Of a DNA stretch of 64,000 bases, positions 48,356 through 59,000 are shown one piece after another. The translations under genes and the position numbers were made by a program. The notes under the pieces are model-generated. The model did no database searches and had not been told where the DNA came from. It worked only from the letters and a program-made list of their open reading frames with translations. How positions within the stretch are numbered: the first letter of the stretch is position 1; every line of letters starts with the position of its first letter. This DNA is from Hanleya hanleyi (lineage: Eukaryota > Mollusca > Polyplacophora > Lepidopleurida > Hanleyidae), in assembly GCA_036873755.1 (NCBI GenBank), contig JAVTVY010025325.1:1-64000 (forward strand), written 5' to 3'.

Positions 48356-49647
48356 GAGATTAGGGCTAATATTGTTGACCAGACTTGTTTTATTGTGTAT
48401 TTGAATTGTCCAATAGGTAAATATGTTCTCAAAGCCCATAATATTATGTTGAAAACGAGAACCATTTAGGCAGATCAGTTTGGCACAAAGACAAGGTACC
48501 CGGATATTGACCCCGTAGTTTTCGTTTTTTGGCGGGAAAATGAATCGACACGTGGATGGTAACAGTTTGATGGTACCGATACAAATGTACACGCACACTT
48601 CTCTGAAATACTATATATATATATCAGTTGTTAAGTAGTCCGGAATGACCTGATAAAGGATTTGTTGGAGACAATCATGACAATCACAGATATATCCTGT
48701 AATAATGGAGCTTTGTTGAACAGTTTACCGGACGGGTTGCCGATAATTGTTGATAAATTAGATGAGCTCCAGCACGAAATGGATTCCAGTGAGCTGTTCC
48801 TTGATAAATAACATGTCGAATAGAAAACAATAACTTACCTTTGCATTAGATATTTTTTTAAATGGATATACTGATACAGGTACCATTTGTGGTGCGATGA
48901 ACTAATGATTGAGCCAGCATGAACAGGTTGCTAGTGCGGGAATATTTCAAAATATATCCCATTTGTTGCATGAGGTGAATAAAATACCACACAAGAAAAG
49001 GAAGACACTGTATTTGATGATCCTTTATTTCACAAATTTTATGTCATATATTCTCCAAGTTTTAACCCGTTTAGTGTCATCATGGAAATGTATCTCGATG
49101 TCAAGTGGCCCTGAACTGAAATGGACCCTAAAATCACGGCCTTCCTTCCTTGACGGAAAGGGTGCCATCGGCTTGAAAGTAAAAAAAAAATATATCGATA
49201 GAGGCATTATTGATTAATCAAGCAATCTTTTTTAAATTTATCTAGTTACATAAAATGAAAAATGATTTTTAATGAGATTACGGCAGGGTATGTGGGCTTT
49301 GTCTAGGAAAATGGAAGCATTCGTACTTTAATTTACATCTGCGCAATGAAGAAAAAGAAGAGACACTCCAAAAGTTTTATTGATGAAGGAAATATCAATA
49401 TTTTATCTCTACTTTCCGTTACACTGTAACTGGAGCCATACTTGCCTAAATTTATCCAGGAAACCAAATACTTTCGAGTTATTTTTGGTTGTAATTTTCC
49501 AAGAACTCCCCCCCGAATCAATACCATTAAAAAAATTATAATGACGAAGGTCAATTTAGCATGAATATAGTCCTAAAGATGTTTGTGTCTATGACCCCGG
49601 ATACCTCCCCCAACGATATATTCTGCTATTGATACATTTAATTCCCC

Positions 49648-49815
49648 CAGGGCCGTAGCCAGGATTTAGTGAGGGGTGGTTCGTCTTCATCCCAAAAGGG
49701 CACATCCGAGGGTTCGCAGTATGGGAAAAGGGGCAAATAGGGGGTTCGCTTCCGTTTGAAAAGGGCATTTATATGAGAAAAATATATAATATTTGTGAAA
49801 GGGGGGTTCGCCCGA
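49648..49815 (+). repeat. Fragment with 'ggccgtagccaggattt' motif
   Basis: ggccgtagccaggatttagt followed by purine-rich repeats (gggttcgc, aaaaggg). The opening motif is familiar as the end of a dispersed DNA element in many invertebrate genomes. That identification is from memory and only one end is present. Confidence 0.4.
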
Positions 49816-50707
49816 ACTCTCGTTTTAGAAATTTTAAGAACTTTCGCACAGAAATGCGCGGTTCTCAAACGAAATGTGAAATCGTCACTCTCAATGGAGT
49901 GTCCCGATTTACGTCAATTTGCATGTTGTGCAAGATTCGGCTATAATTTACGCCTATCAGAGATACAGTGTTCTAGTTTGGTTTCCTCTGTCGAGCATTC
50001 TACACACAAACACTTTGGTTGAAGATATGTAGAAATATCGGAAGATTTTTTGTTTGTGGCTTGAAAACCTTACCGCCCTTACTTGGAAACTTTTTCGACC
50101 GCACCACGAAACAGCATCCCCTTGAAACAGTGTATAGTTTTGTGGGTGAAAGTTACCGCACGCTCGGGAAAACACCGGGAATCCGACAGCCGACGACATC
50201 ACCCACGCTGGCGACATTATCATTCGAAATTACGCTCTCGATGGCGAGAACAACGCGGAAATACCGGAAGTGTACCGATTTACGACAAGTGACTGTAGTG
50301 TTAAAATCAGCCGAAGAGTGAAAGTTTCTGCTGTGTTGAAATATTCTCTGATATTGATAACACTGGATTATTATGAAGAAGTACTGCCAGGATTTTGTTG
50401 CAAACTATGAACAGATCGGAACCACTGGCACTACACTGCATTGACCGCACAGCTCTATCCATCAATAAAACAACCCTAGCCACAAGGCCGCTGCTAATTA
50501 ATGGTTCGTTTCCCGTAACAAGCCCTCATCTATATTTTGAGGGCAAACAATTAAAATCCTTGGGGGATTTACATTTTCATGAGTAAAACTTGTTCATTTT
50601 CTTCATATTTCCATACAATTGGTTTGCCAGTTAATAATTATCGCACTCAGCATGCATATTTTTACCAGCAAGGTAACGGTTACGAGAAACAAACAATTAA
50701 TTAACAG

Positions 50708-51210
50708 TGGCCGAACTGTTCCTATCAATAATGCCTGCAGTTGATAATTACAGGCGACGAATATGGATCTGTGTGTGCTATAACCCGTACCGTATAAACA
50801 TTCAAAATGATGCTCCTAAACGGTTATTTTATGGAAGCTAATTCCCTCTCCTCCACGCTTGTCGCTTTTATTAAAGTTCCCAGTGCTGGTGATTAGCTTT
50901 TCACAGTGTCTTGACCTCCCTCATATTACGGTAGACATGTCTCTCCAAGTGCGCATGTGTGGTGGCCTAAAAATAAACAAAGGTCGGGGTCACTGTGAAA
51001 ACAGTTCATCTACAGCTAATCACCAGCACTGGTAGTTTTAATAAAAGCGACAAGCATGAAGGAGAAAGAATTAGCTTCCAGAAAATAACCGGTAAGGAGC
51101 ATCATTTTGAATATTTATACGGTACGGGTTATAGCACACACAGATTTATACTCATCGCCTTTTGACTATCAATCGCAGGCATTATTAATAGGAACAGTTG
51201 TGGCTAAAAC
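50708..51210. mobile_element. 500-bp fold-back element
   Basis: Arms of about 200 bp (50708-50910 and 50990-51210) are inverted copies. The left arm has gctataacccgtaccgtata and gcttttattaaagttcccag, and the right arm has the complements. The loop is about 80 bp. Outer ends are cagtggccgaactgttccta and the complement of a diverged copy. It lies about 40 bp left of the Mutator-like element. Confidence 0.8.
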
Positions 51211-51252
51211 AACCCCATCGATGGTCTTGCGGTCTGAATTATAGCTGAAATT

Positions 51253-51583
51253 GGGTCGTACTGTTACCCAGCCGCTGCCCAGCCGATTCCCAGCCGATTA
51301 CCCAGCCGTGACGGCCGTGCCCAGCCGACATATATTTGTTATTTACGGCATTATTCTGAGGAATTACAACTATTAATGCATTCTGTTATAATATTTATGC
51401 AATTCTGCTTTTATCTAGTATATTTTCAGGTAAATATCGGGTCCAGAAAGGCCCTTATTCGTCGATTCATTCTACCACGCATAAAACTTCGAGAATCAAA
51501 GATGGCGGCAGAATTTCAGCATGGGGTGAATGTAAAAACCGGATAGACTCGACTTTCCTGAAACGGAACGGGATTCAATACAA
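51253..51583 (+). repeat. MULE left terminal inverted repeat
   Basis: Pairs with 54423-54717. It begins with tandem cagccg-type blocks and later includes gcataaaacttcgagaatca. A segment from about 51521 to 51561 is absent from the right TIR. Confidence 0.93.
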
Positions 51584-52279
51584 GCTGGGGGTTCCTAGCT
51601 CCGTGAATCAAAACATCACCCACAAGGATCATGTCAGAGAGAGAATTGATAATTGGAACATCGGATTATATACACTAAAAATAGCAAAGAGATAATTCTT
51701 TGTAGAATGCAGTAGATTTTATGACTCAATAAAATGTTTCAATGGGAGTACAAAAGACGACTCGTATCAAGACCGGAAAATGTACCGGTTTCACCTTTGA
51801 AACTAAGACAATTTAATTCCTTTTACTGAATATTATAGAATAATAAATATATATTTTGCATAAGTTACGATATTGTAAGCGACTAATTGAAGAACAAATA
51901 ACGTTCATTCCAGGCAGTAAACAAAGCTAATATATGAAAAGAAGTGACCGCTAGTTACAATAAGCCATCCTGTGAGGAAGCCGTGCTTGTTTCTTCTGAA
52001 TTCCCGGGGTCATAATTTTTCAGAGGAAAAAACAAATAATCAGCAGGGATGTAACCCGAAAAAAGTTCAAAGAGCGTTTTGTCCAAAAGTAGCGGTAAAA
52101 TATGAAAGGAATCGTACGCTCCGTTAGAACATGCGACCCCGTGGAGAAGCCATGCTCGTTCTCTCGGGCACACATATTATTATACATTGTTTGGTACGTA
52201 CCTATAAATTAATCAGCAGGGATGTAACCCGAAAAAAAAGTTCAAAGAACGTTAGAACAAGCGACCCCGTGGAGAAGCC

Positions 52280-54235
52280 ATGCTTGCTCTTTTGGATTTG
52301 AGCCAGAGTTTGACATCGAAGTGGTCCCAAAGTGTAGTCGACTATTTCAACAGTGAACTAAAACCCGACATACTTCATTATTCTGGTAAGTGGATAATAG
52401 AGAAGCATGCAGGAATGTTTGACCCATATTCAGGAATTACCAACAACATTTCGGAAAGTTTAAATTGTGTCATTAAACGACTAACTGAGTGGAAAGAAGT
52501 ACCTGTAGATATTATGGTTTTGAGTCTGTATTACGTTCAAAATTATTACTATTACGAAATTATGCGCGGCTTCGCCAAAGTGGGCAACTATTCTTTGAAA
52601 AGTCAATTTCTGCATGCTTCGATTCCTCTTGACGAGTTAGTTTTACCGACAAAACTTGTGGCGCCCGATGACATAATAGACTATGTGAAAATTGACATAC
52701 TTTTTGGAAACTCAGGAGACCACAAAACCGACACAACAGACCGCCAAAACAATCAGGAAACAATTAACGTTTGCAAGATAGAGACCGACTCAGAACTGAC
52801 CAATACTCCGGAAGAAATTGTAGATACATGTAGGGACAATATAGACAAACCACAGGAGACAAACAATTCGACTGAGACGACAGGAGATAATCCAATTTCG
52901 TGTGCTAATTCCACTACCGAGAAACCGGAGTTAACATCTAGAAAAAATATGAGTCGGGTCTCGCTTGCCAGATTAACGGTCGAAAATAACGGCGTTTTGT
53001 TTGTTAGTCAAATGAAATCTTTTATGGTGGAAGGCAGCGGCGGGAAAACTTATGCTGTAAAGTTATTTCCCAAACCATGGTGCCCTTGCCCATCGACCAC
53101 TCTCTGTTATCACATTTTGGCAGCGAAACTATCCATTGGGGACTCGGTAGTAGAAGATGCTAAATGTAGATCCATTAGACAGTTGACAAGAAACAGTAGG
53201 AAGAAATTAGATAAAAAATCTGGTAGAAAACGACCGAGACCGGCTGACACTGAGGTAGAAATAATCCCCGCCCCTGACTCTGAAGAATCTTGTAGAAAAC
53301 GACAGAGACTAACAGACTGTGGGATTGATATAATCCCTGGTTCTGACACTGAAGACACTAAGGATAGGGAGATTATCACAAACGATCCTATAGATATTGA
53401 GGACTCCATTATCAGCGGTGAAGGTTATCAAAGCACTGATGACACTGATTCTCTTGTTGTCAAATCTCCATGGGTTTGTGGTTTATTCACTCACCACAGA
53501 GACACAATACTAAACAAGGGTCTTCTTTGTTCTGATACAATTAAGGCTGCTCAAAAAATTATATCCAGCCAATATTCTAATGTAAACGGGTTTCAATTAA
53601 CCAATAGGGCACCATTCTATGACGACTCTAAAGGTAGATGGTCGTACAAAATTCCAATGAAACCCATCAAATCAACTTCAGCACAAATTCATCATACTGG
53701 AAAAAATCACTGGTTTACTTCTGTGAAGAGTGAGAGAAACACAGTAACTTTATTTGATAGTCTGATGAACCCTCGGAAGCAGCTGACTGCATCCACAGAA
53801 TTCCAGTTGGCTGCAATTTACGGCGAAGGGGAACAAATTTTCAACATTAAAATGCCCACAGTTCAACAACAACCCAATAGTTATGATTGTGGGTTATTTG
53901 CAATTACTAATATGGTAGAATTTTGCCATTCAGGTTACACCGGATCACAAGATGTATATTACGATGTAGATTTATTTAGGCCTCATCTGGTTCATTGTTT
54001 AGAAAAAAGAAAATTTGAACTATTTCCGAAATGTCCCGACGGCTCAAAAAGTATCCTAAATTTCACAGCAACTATCAATGTTAGGATTTATTGTCATTGT
54101 GCGTGTGGTTTGCCGGATTGTTTTGACGATATGGTGGGATGCGAAGCAATGAAAGGCAAAAGACATTGCAATGTCTGGAAACACAAGTCCTGTGCTGGAC
54201 AAACTGAAGACTGGTTTTGTGACCAGCACAACTAG
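52280..54235 (+). CDS. MULE transposase C-terminus fused to Ulp1 protease and PHD-like finger
   Basis: 651 intact codons. Residues 15-110 match the end of MULE transposases: SWSQSVVDYF, then GITNNISESLN with E59 in the position of the last catalytic acidic residue. Residues 268-278 (CPCPSTTLCYH) are a SWIM zinc finger, CxCx5CxH. Residues 310-420 are a charged linker with KKxxxxKRPRP-type basic patches, possibly nuclear localisation. Residues 470-560 are a C48/Ulp1-type cysteine protease: H477 (NHW), D493 (FDS), Q531 and C537 (YDCG). Residues 604-647 are a Cys/His-rich PHD-like finger with unusual spacing (C621 to C630, then W633, H635, C638, W645, C647). The first two transposase aspartates are missing. 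The ATG follows an in-frame stop by nine codons, so this copy lacks the N-terminal half, unless an exon outside recognition supplies it. Lack of any stop in 651 codons implies recent activity or selection. Confidence 0.85.
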   Translation: MLALLDLSQSLTSKWSQSVVDYFNSELKPDILHYSGKWIIEKHAGMFDPYSGITNNISESLNCVIKRLTEWKEVPVDIMVLSLYYVQNYYYYEIMRGFAKVGNYSLKSQFLHASIPLDELVLPTKLVAPDDIIDYVKIDILFGNSGDHKTDTTDRQNNQETINVCKIETDSELTNTPEEIVDTCRDNIDKPQETNNSTETTGDNPISCANSTTEKPELTSRKNMSRVSLARLTVENNGVLFVSQMKSFMVEGSGGKTYAVKLFPKPWCPCPSTTLCYHILAAKLSIGDSVVEDAKCRSIRQLTRNSRKKLDKKSGRKRPRPADTEVEIIPAPDSEESCRKRQRLTDCGIDIIPGSDTEDTKDREIITNDPIDIEDSIISGEGYQSTDDTDSLVVKSPWVCGLFTHHRDTILNKGLLCSDTIKAAQKIISSQYSNVNGFQLTNRAPFYDDSKGRWSYKIPMKPIKSTSAQIHHTGKNHWFTSVKSERNTVTLFDSLMNPRKQLTASTEFQLAAIYGEGEQIFNIKMPTVQQQPNSYDCGLFAITNMVEFCHSGYTGSQDVYYDVDLFRPHLVHCLEKRKFELFPKCPDGSKSILNFTATINVRIYCHCACGLPDCFDDMVGCEAMKGKRHCNVWKHKSCAGQTEDWFCDQHN

Positions 54236-54308
54236 CCTCCACCCACCTATATCATGTTAAAAATATTGATATAACTTCTCCTCACAATTGAACAAATGTA
54301 TCATTTCA

Positions 54309-54359
54309 TCATTATTATTATTATTATTATTATTATTCAGTTATTATTATTATTATTCA
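54309..54359 (+). repeat. (ATT)n microsatellite
   Basis: A run of attattatt, broken once by cag, directly after the MULE ORF and before its right TIR. Confidence 0.9.
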
Positions 54360-54422
54360 AATAAAAAAAATACAACCCAATCTGATGTTTCATTCATTCA
54401 CTCTCTTTCTGAAATGTGTTTG

Positions 54423-54717
54423 TTGTATTGAATCCCGTTCCGTTCTGTTTCTGAAATTCTGCCGCCATCTTTGATTCTCGAAGTTTTATGCGTGGTAGAA
54501 TGAATCGACGAATAAGGGCCTTTCAGGACCCGATATTTACCTGAAAATATACTAGATAAAAGCAGAATTGCATAAATATTATAACAGAATGCATTAATAG
54601 TTGTAATTCCTCAGAACAATGCCGTAAATAACAAATATATGTCGGCTGGGCACGGCCATCACGGCTGGGTAATCGGCTGGGAATCGGCTGGGCAACGGCT
54701 GGGTAATAGTACGACCC
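54423..54717 (-). repeat. MULE right terminal inverted repeat
   Basis: Reverse complement of the left TIR with scattered substitutions, ending tagtacgaccc immediately before the gctgaaatt target duplication. Confidence 0.93.
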
Positions 54718-54726
54718 GCTGAAATT

Positions 54727-56016
54727 GGGTCTTTGTATGTTTAGACTATTGTGTAGGTGCACATTGTTTGAAACAACTTGTCATAGACATAGCAGAAAAA
54801 TAAAATAACATGTTTGATGTGGCGAGAAATTCAGGTATGTGCAGTGATGAAAAACGAAAGATTTAAGTTCAATGAGCCTGAGGGTTTACAACTTGACAAA
54901 GGTTCATGAAATTGGACTTAAACGATATCAAAAACAACTACAAAATTGAGTTTCTTGAATCAAAAGTTAAAAAATTCAGCTACAAAGCGTAGGGAAACAG
55001 TTGGTTTCACCCTTTTGAGCCAGCAGCTAGAAGATCATGGCTGCCAGTCTCCTGCTGGAACTCAAACCTGACATATTGGTACAATTAAACTTGAATTGAC
55101 TGCAAAGGCCCAAGGCATCAAACTTTTAATTAGAGCTGCCTTGCACATTTATAGATGTAGATGTTTACCAACTGAATAATATAATAGGGTTCGAGGTCCA
55201 GAATATCTCTTCTCAGACTTTGAAAACCCAAATTCACCATGCATGAATAAATTGAGTGTTGTATACTAGTATTGGAGAGAGCGTAGGTATAGGAACAGTC
55301 CAAAAAGGAAATGTCATCATCTTCAACAGAATTCAGACGGAAGGGGCAAAAACTGCAAACGCTACTACACTTCCTTCAAGCTATGAAATTAAAGCCAGAA
55401 GTAGGGAAAATGGAGAAATTAACACTATAGTGTGGGTTTATGCTAGTGCAAAAATTGTGAACAATGGTGAATTTAGTTTACTCTGGCCTCTAATTCTGGC
55501 GAATAGGCAAGATATCAGAGTTTAATGTCCACTCAATGTCATGAAAAATCAACCATGTTGGCTATTATATGCAATGGCATCAACTCGCTCTGCAGTATAC
55601 TGGCGTTGGTTTTGCCACTGGTATAGCACATTCCAGCTACATGCGCATAGCTCATTCTGACTATTATAGCTTGAAGGAGCTACAATAGCTCATTCTGGCG
55701 ATCTTCCCAACTAGTTCAGAGACCGACTTCTCAGGCAGAGTTCCAGAAAATTATCACATCTTTGATAACACCCCATTGATAATATCTCACATATACATAC
55801 CTTGTCATCTCTGATGCCACAATACCAAACTATTGTTAGTCAGAATTTTCCCTGAATTTTGTTTTTGTTTCTCAGTGTTCATTTGTTAGGTAGCTAGGCT
55901 AAGCCCCTTACAGAGTGATTGTGTAGTAATGTTAATTTCACAATGTAGACAAAAATAAAGAAATAAAATTGTACATAGTATAACCAGGTGATTTCTTCTA
56001 TTTGTTTATTCTTCAG
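54727..56016. other. Upstream of the first located MRPL23 exon
   Basis: No coding exon could be assigned. The acceptor at 56016 needs a preceding exon ending in phase 2. The donor-like ttcag|gtatgt at about 54834 is out of phase with its nearby ATGs, so the tiny first exon is elsewhere or unrecognised. Confidence 0.4.
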
Positions 56017-59000
56017 ACCATTATGGCAAAAGAAGATACCTCGTTATCCAATTTACCAGAAAGGGAATCCTCAGCTCAGAGTTTTCCTGCCCCAGTTCTG
56101 GATGAAGATGATAAAACCTGAGAAAGAGTATCCTCCTCACAAGGTTGCCTTCATTGTCCATCCCCAGTAAGTTCAAGATATAATCTGAGAAAGAATATCA
56201 TCCTTACAAGGTTACCTTCATTGTCCATCCCCAGTAAGTTCAATATATAATCTGAGAAGGAATATCCTCCTTACAAGGTTACCTTCATTGCCCATCCCCA
56301 GTAAGTTCAAGATATAATCTGAGAAAGAATATCCTCCTTACAAGGCAGAAGCAAAGTAACTCCGAATAAACTTAATAAACGCATGGTGACAGTCTCAATA
56401 TTTCGACAAAATTTTATTTGTCATCTTCAGGATGTGATCTAACAGCAGTTACAGGCTCTTATATACAAAACGACTAACAAAGACTGAAATGGTTCGATAC
56501 ACAAAATTAGAGGGCAATAGCCAATCAGATAATATGTGAACATAACAATTAAGGTAAACATGAGTGGCAAATAGAATTGACAAGGAATATCAACCTCCTT
56601 ACAAGGTTACCTTCATTGTCCATCCCCAGTAAGTTCAAGATATAATCTGAGAAAGAATATCCTCCTTACAAGGTTACCTTCATTGTCCATCCCCAGTAAG
56701 TTCAAGATATAATCTGAGAAAGAATATCCTCCTTACAAGGTTACCTTCATTGTCCATCCCCAGTAAGTTCAAGATATAATCTGAGAAAGAATATCATCCT
56801 TACAAGGTAGCCATCATTGTCCATCCCCAGTAAGTTCAATATATAATCTGAGAAGGAATATCCTCCTTACAAGGTTACCTTCATTGTCCATCCCCAGTAA
56901 GTTCAAGATATAATCTGAGAAAGAATATCATCCTTACAAGGTTACCTTCATTGTCCATCCCCAGTAAGTTCAATATATAATCTGAGAAGGAATATCCTCC
57001 TTACAAGGTTACCTTCATTGTCCATCCCCAGTAAGTTCAAGATATAATCTAAGAAAGAATATCATCCTTACAAGGTTACCTTCATTGTCCATCCCTAGTA
57101 AGTTCAAGATATAATCTGAGAAAGAATATCCTACTCACAAGGTTGCCATCATTGTCCATCCCCAGTAAGTTCAAGATATAATCTGAGAAAGAATATCCTA
57201 CTCACAAGGTTGCCATCATTGTCCATCCCCAGTAAGTTTAAGATATAATCTGAGAAAGAATATCCTCCTTACAAGGTTACCATCATTGTCCATCCCCAGT
57301 AAGTTTAAGATATAATTTGAGAAGGGTTCCCTGTTGGGTTCGTGTAACCAAGGTTAATTTTTGAGAGGTCTTAAAGTAACTTTCAAATTCATAGCAGAAA
57401 ATTGTGATGGATAAACCATTCTAGTGAAATACCGACGAGTTGTCAGCCCTTAAATATATCCTTGTTTATTCACAGGATGAGCAAGCTTGATGTGAAAAAC
57501 TATCTGGAGAAAATATACAAAGTTCCAGTTCTCAATGTACGGACAACCGTCAGACCAGGTAGGAAAAATTCTTTAGTCACTTTCAGTTTTCAACATGTAC
57601 ACCTGTAAAGTAATGAAATGTCTTAAATGAAAGGCACTCCTCACAAGGATAAAACTTCATGAAGGGCAAGGCTTCGAACCATTCTCATCAACTAGAATTC
57701 AAGTTTAGCCAAGTTACCTTTGATACAGTATCAATGGTTCTTCCACAGATTACACAGTAACATGGCTGCTTGGTTTTTGCTCTTCGTTTCCTGTTAGATT
57801 TGTTCCAATACTTCAATCAGTCCATTAAGGGTAGGAAATCACTCAGACCAGGAATTGGATTGAATTCAAATCAACCTACATGTACATCTGACCAACCTTT
57901 ATAAGAAATACTGAAACTGTATAGGAACTTGCTTTCATACCCCTCTCTAATGACTTCCGTCTTTCAAGTTATGTTGTCTGTGCAATATCTCCAGTTCAAG
58001 ATTTAATATGTATTGGTTCCAAAGTTTGGAAGTACGTTATGTATGATGCCAAGAACTCCTTGTATGATGAGATCAAAGTCACGGTGGCCCGAACATTGAA
58101 CAAAAATCAGTGAAAAGTGTAATGTCATTGCTGTAACTCCAGTTTGGAAATCATTGTGATGAAATATCAGAAAATAGCTCACAGGTATGTTAAACATTAG
58201 CTTATTGATTTTGAGGTATATTCAGATGTGAGGGGCAGTTTTCCTATGCATTATCTCCTGGTAATCTGTGCAGTATGTCCACATATATTTATCTGTGATG
58301 AGCAATTTGTCTGGGCATTATCTCCAGGTATATTCATCTGTAAGGGGCAGCAGTATGTCCACATATATTTATCTGTGATGAGCAGTTTGTCTGGGCATTA
58401 TCTCCAGGTATATTCATCTGTAAGGGGCAGCAGTATGTCCAGATATATTTATCTGTGATGAGCAGTTTGTCTGGGCATTATCTCCAGGTATATTCATCTG
58501 TAAGGGGCAGCAGTATGTCCAGATATATTTATCTGTGATGGGCAGTTTGTCTGGGCATTATCTCCAGGTATATTCATCTGTAAGGGGCAGTTTTCCTATG
58601 CATTATCTCCTGGTAATCTGTGCAGTATGTCCAGATATATTTATCTGTGATGAGCAGTTTGTCTGGGCATTATCTCCAGGTATATTCATCTGTAAGGGGC
58701 AGCAGTATGTCCAGATATATTTATCTGTGATGAGCAGTTTGTCTGGGCATTATCTCCAGGTATATTCATCTGTAAGGGGCAGCAGTATGTCCAGATATAT
58801 TTATCTGTGATGAGCAGTTTGTCTGGGCATTATCTCCAGGTATATTCATCTGTAAGGGGCAGCAGTATGTCCAGATATATTTATCTGTGAGGGGCAGTTT
58901 GTCTGTGCATTTTCTCAAGGTATATTCAGATGTGAGGGACAGTTTGTCTGTGCATAATCCCCCGGTATATTCATCTCTGACAGGCATATTTTCTGCAGTT

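Larger units (their letters stand above)
45269..50295. mobile_element. 5.0-kb TA-flanked element with IR/DR-type ends
   Basis: Starts CAGTCACTTGTCGTAAATCG directly after TA (45267-45268) and ends with the complement just before TA (50296-50297). Inner copies of the same binding-site-like motif (attgacgtaaatcgggaca, gttgtcgtaaatcgggacag) lie about 180-210 bp inside the left end. One more (tgtcccgatttacgtcaatt) lies about 400 bp inside the right end. Outer plus inner direct repeats within inverted ends is the IR/DR layout known from Tc1-type transposons. The interior has only short ORFs and no recognised transposase, so it looks non-autonomous or decayed. Two elements contributing one end each cannot be excluded. 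Confidence 0.6.
51253..54717. mobile_element. Mutator-like (MULE) transposon, complete ends
   Basis: 3465 bp with long TIRs: left 51253-51583, right 54423-54717, the left carrying an extra segment of about 40 bp. The ends read GGGTCGTACTRTTACCCAGC with repeated cagccgat blocks. A perfect 9-bp target duplication, gctgaaatt, lies at 51244-51252 and 54718-54726. Long TIRs with a 9-bp duplication are diagnostic for Mutator elements, and the encoded protein agrees. The TIRs are very similar, so the insertion is young. About 700 bp between the left TIR and the ORF hold two partial direct repeats (52035-52155 and 52211-52292) and no transposase N-terminus. Confidence 0.93.

Noticed and set aside
53110..53409. 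99-codon minus-strand ORF inside the MULE gene
   Set aside because: Antisense shadow of the charged linker of the 651-codon ORF.
54815..54840. First exon of MRPL23 ending ttcag|gtatgt
   Set aside because: From the available ATGs the phase is 0 or 1, whereas the acceptor at 56016 needs phase 2.
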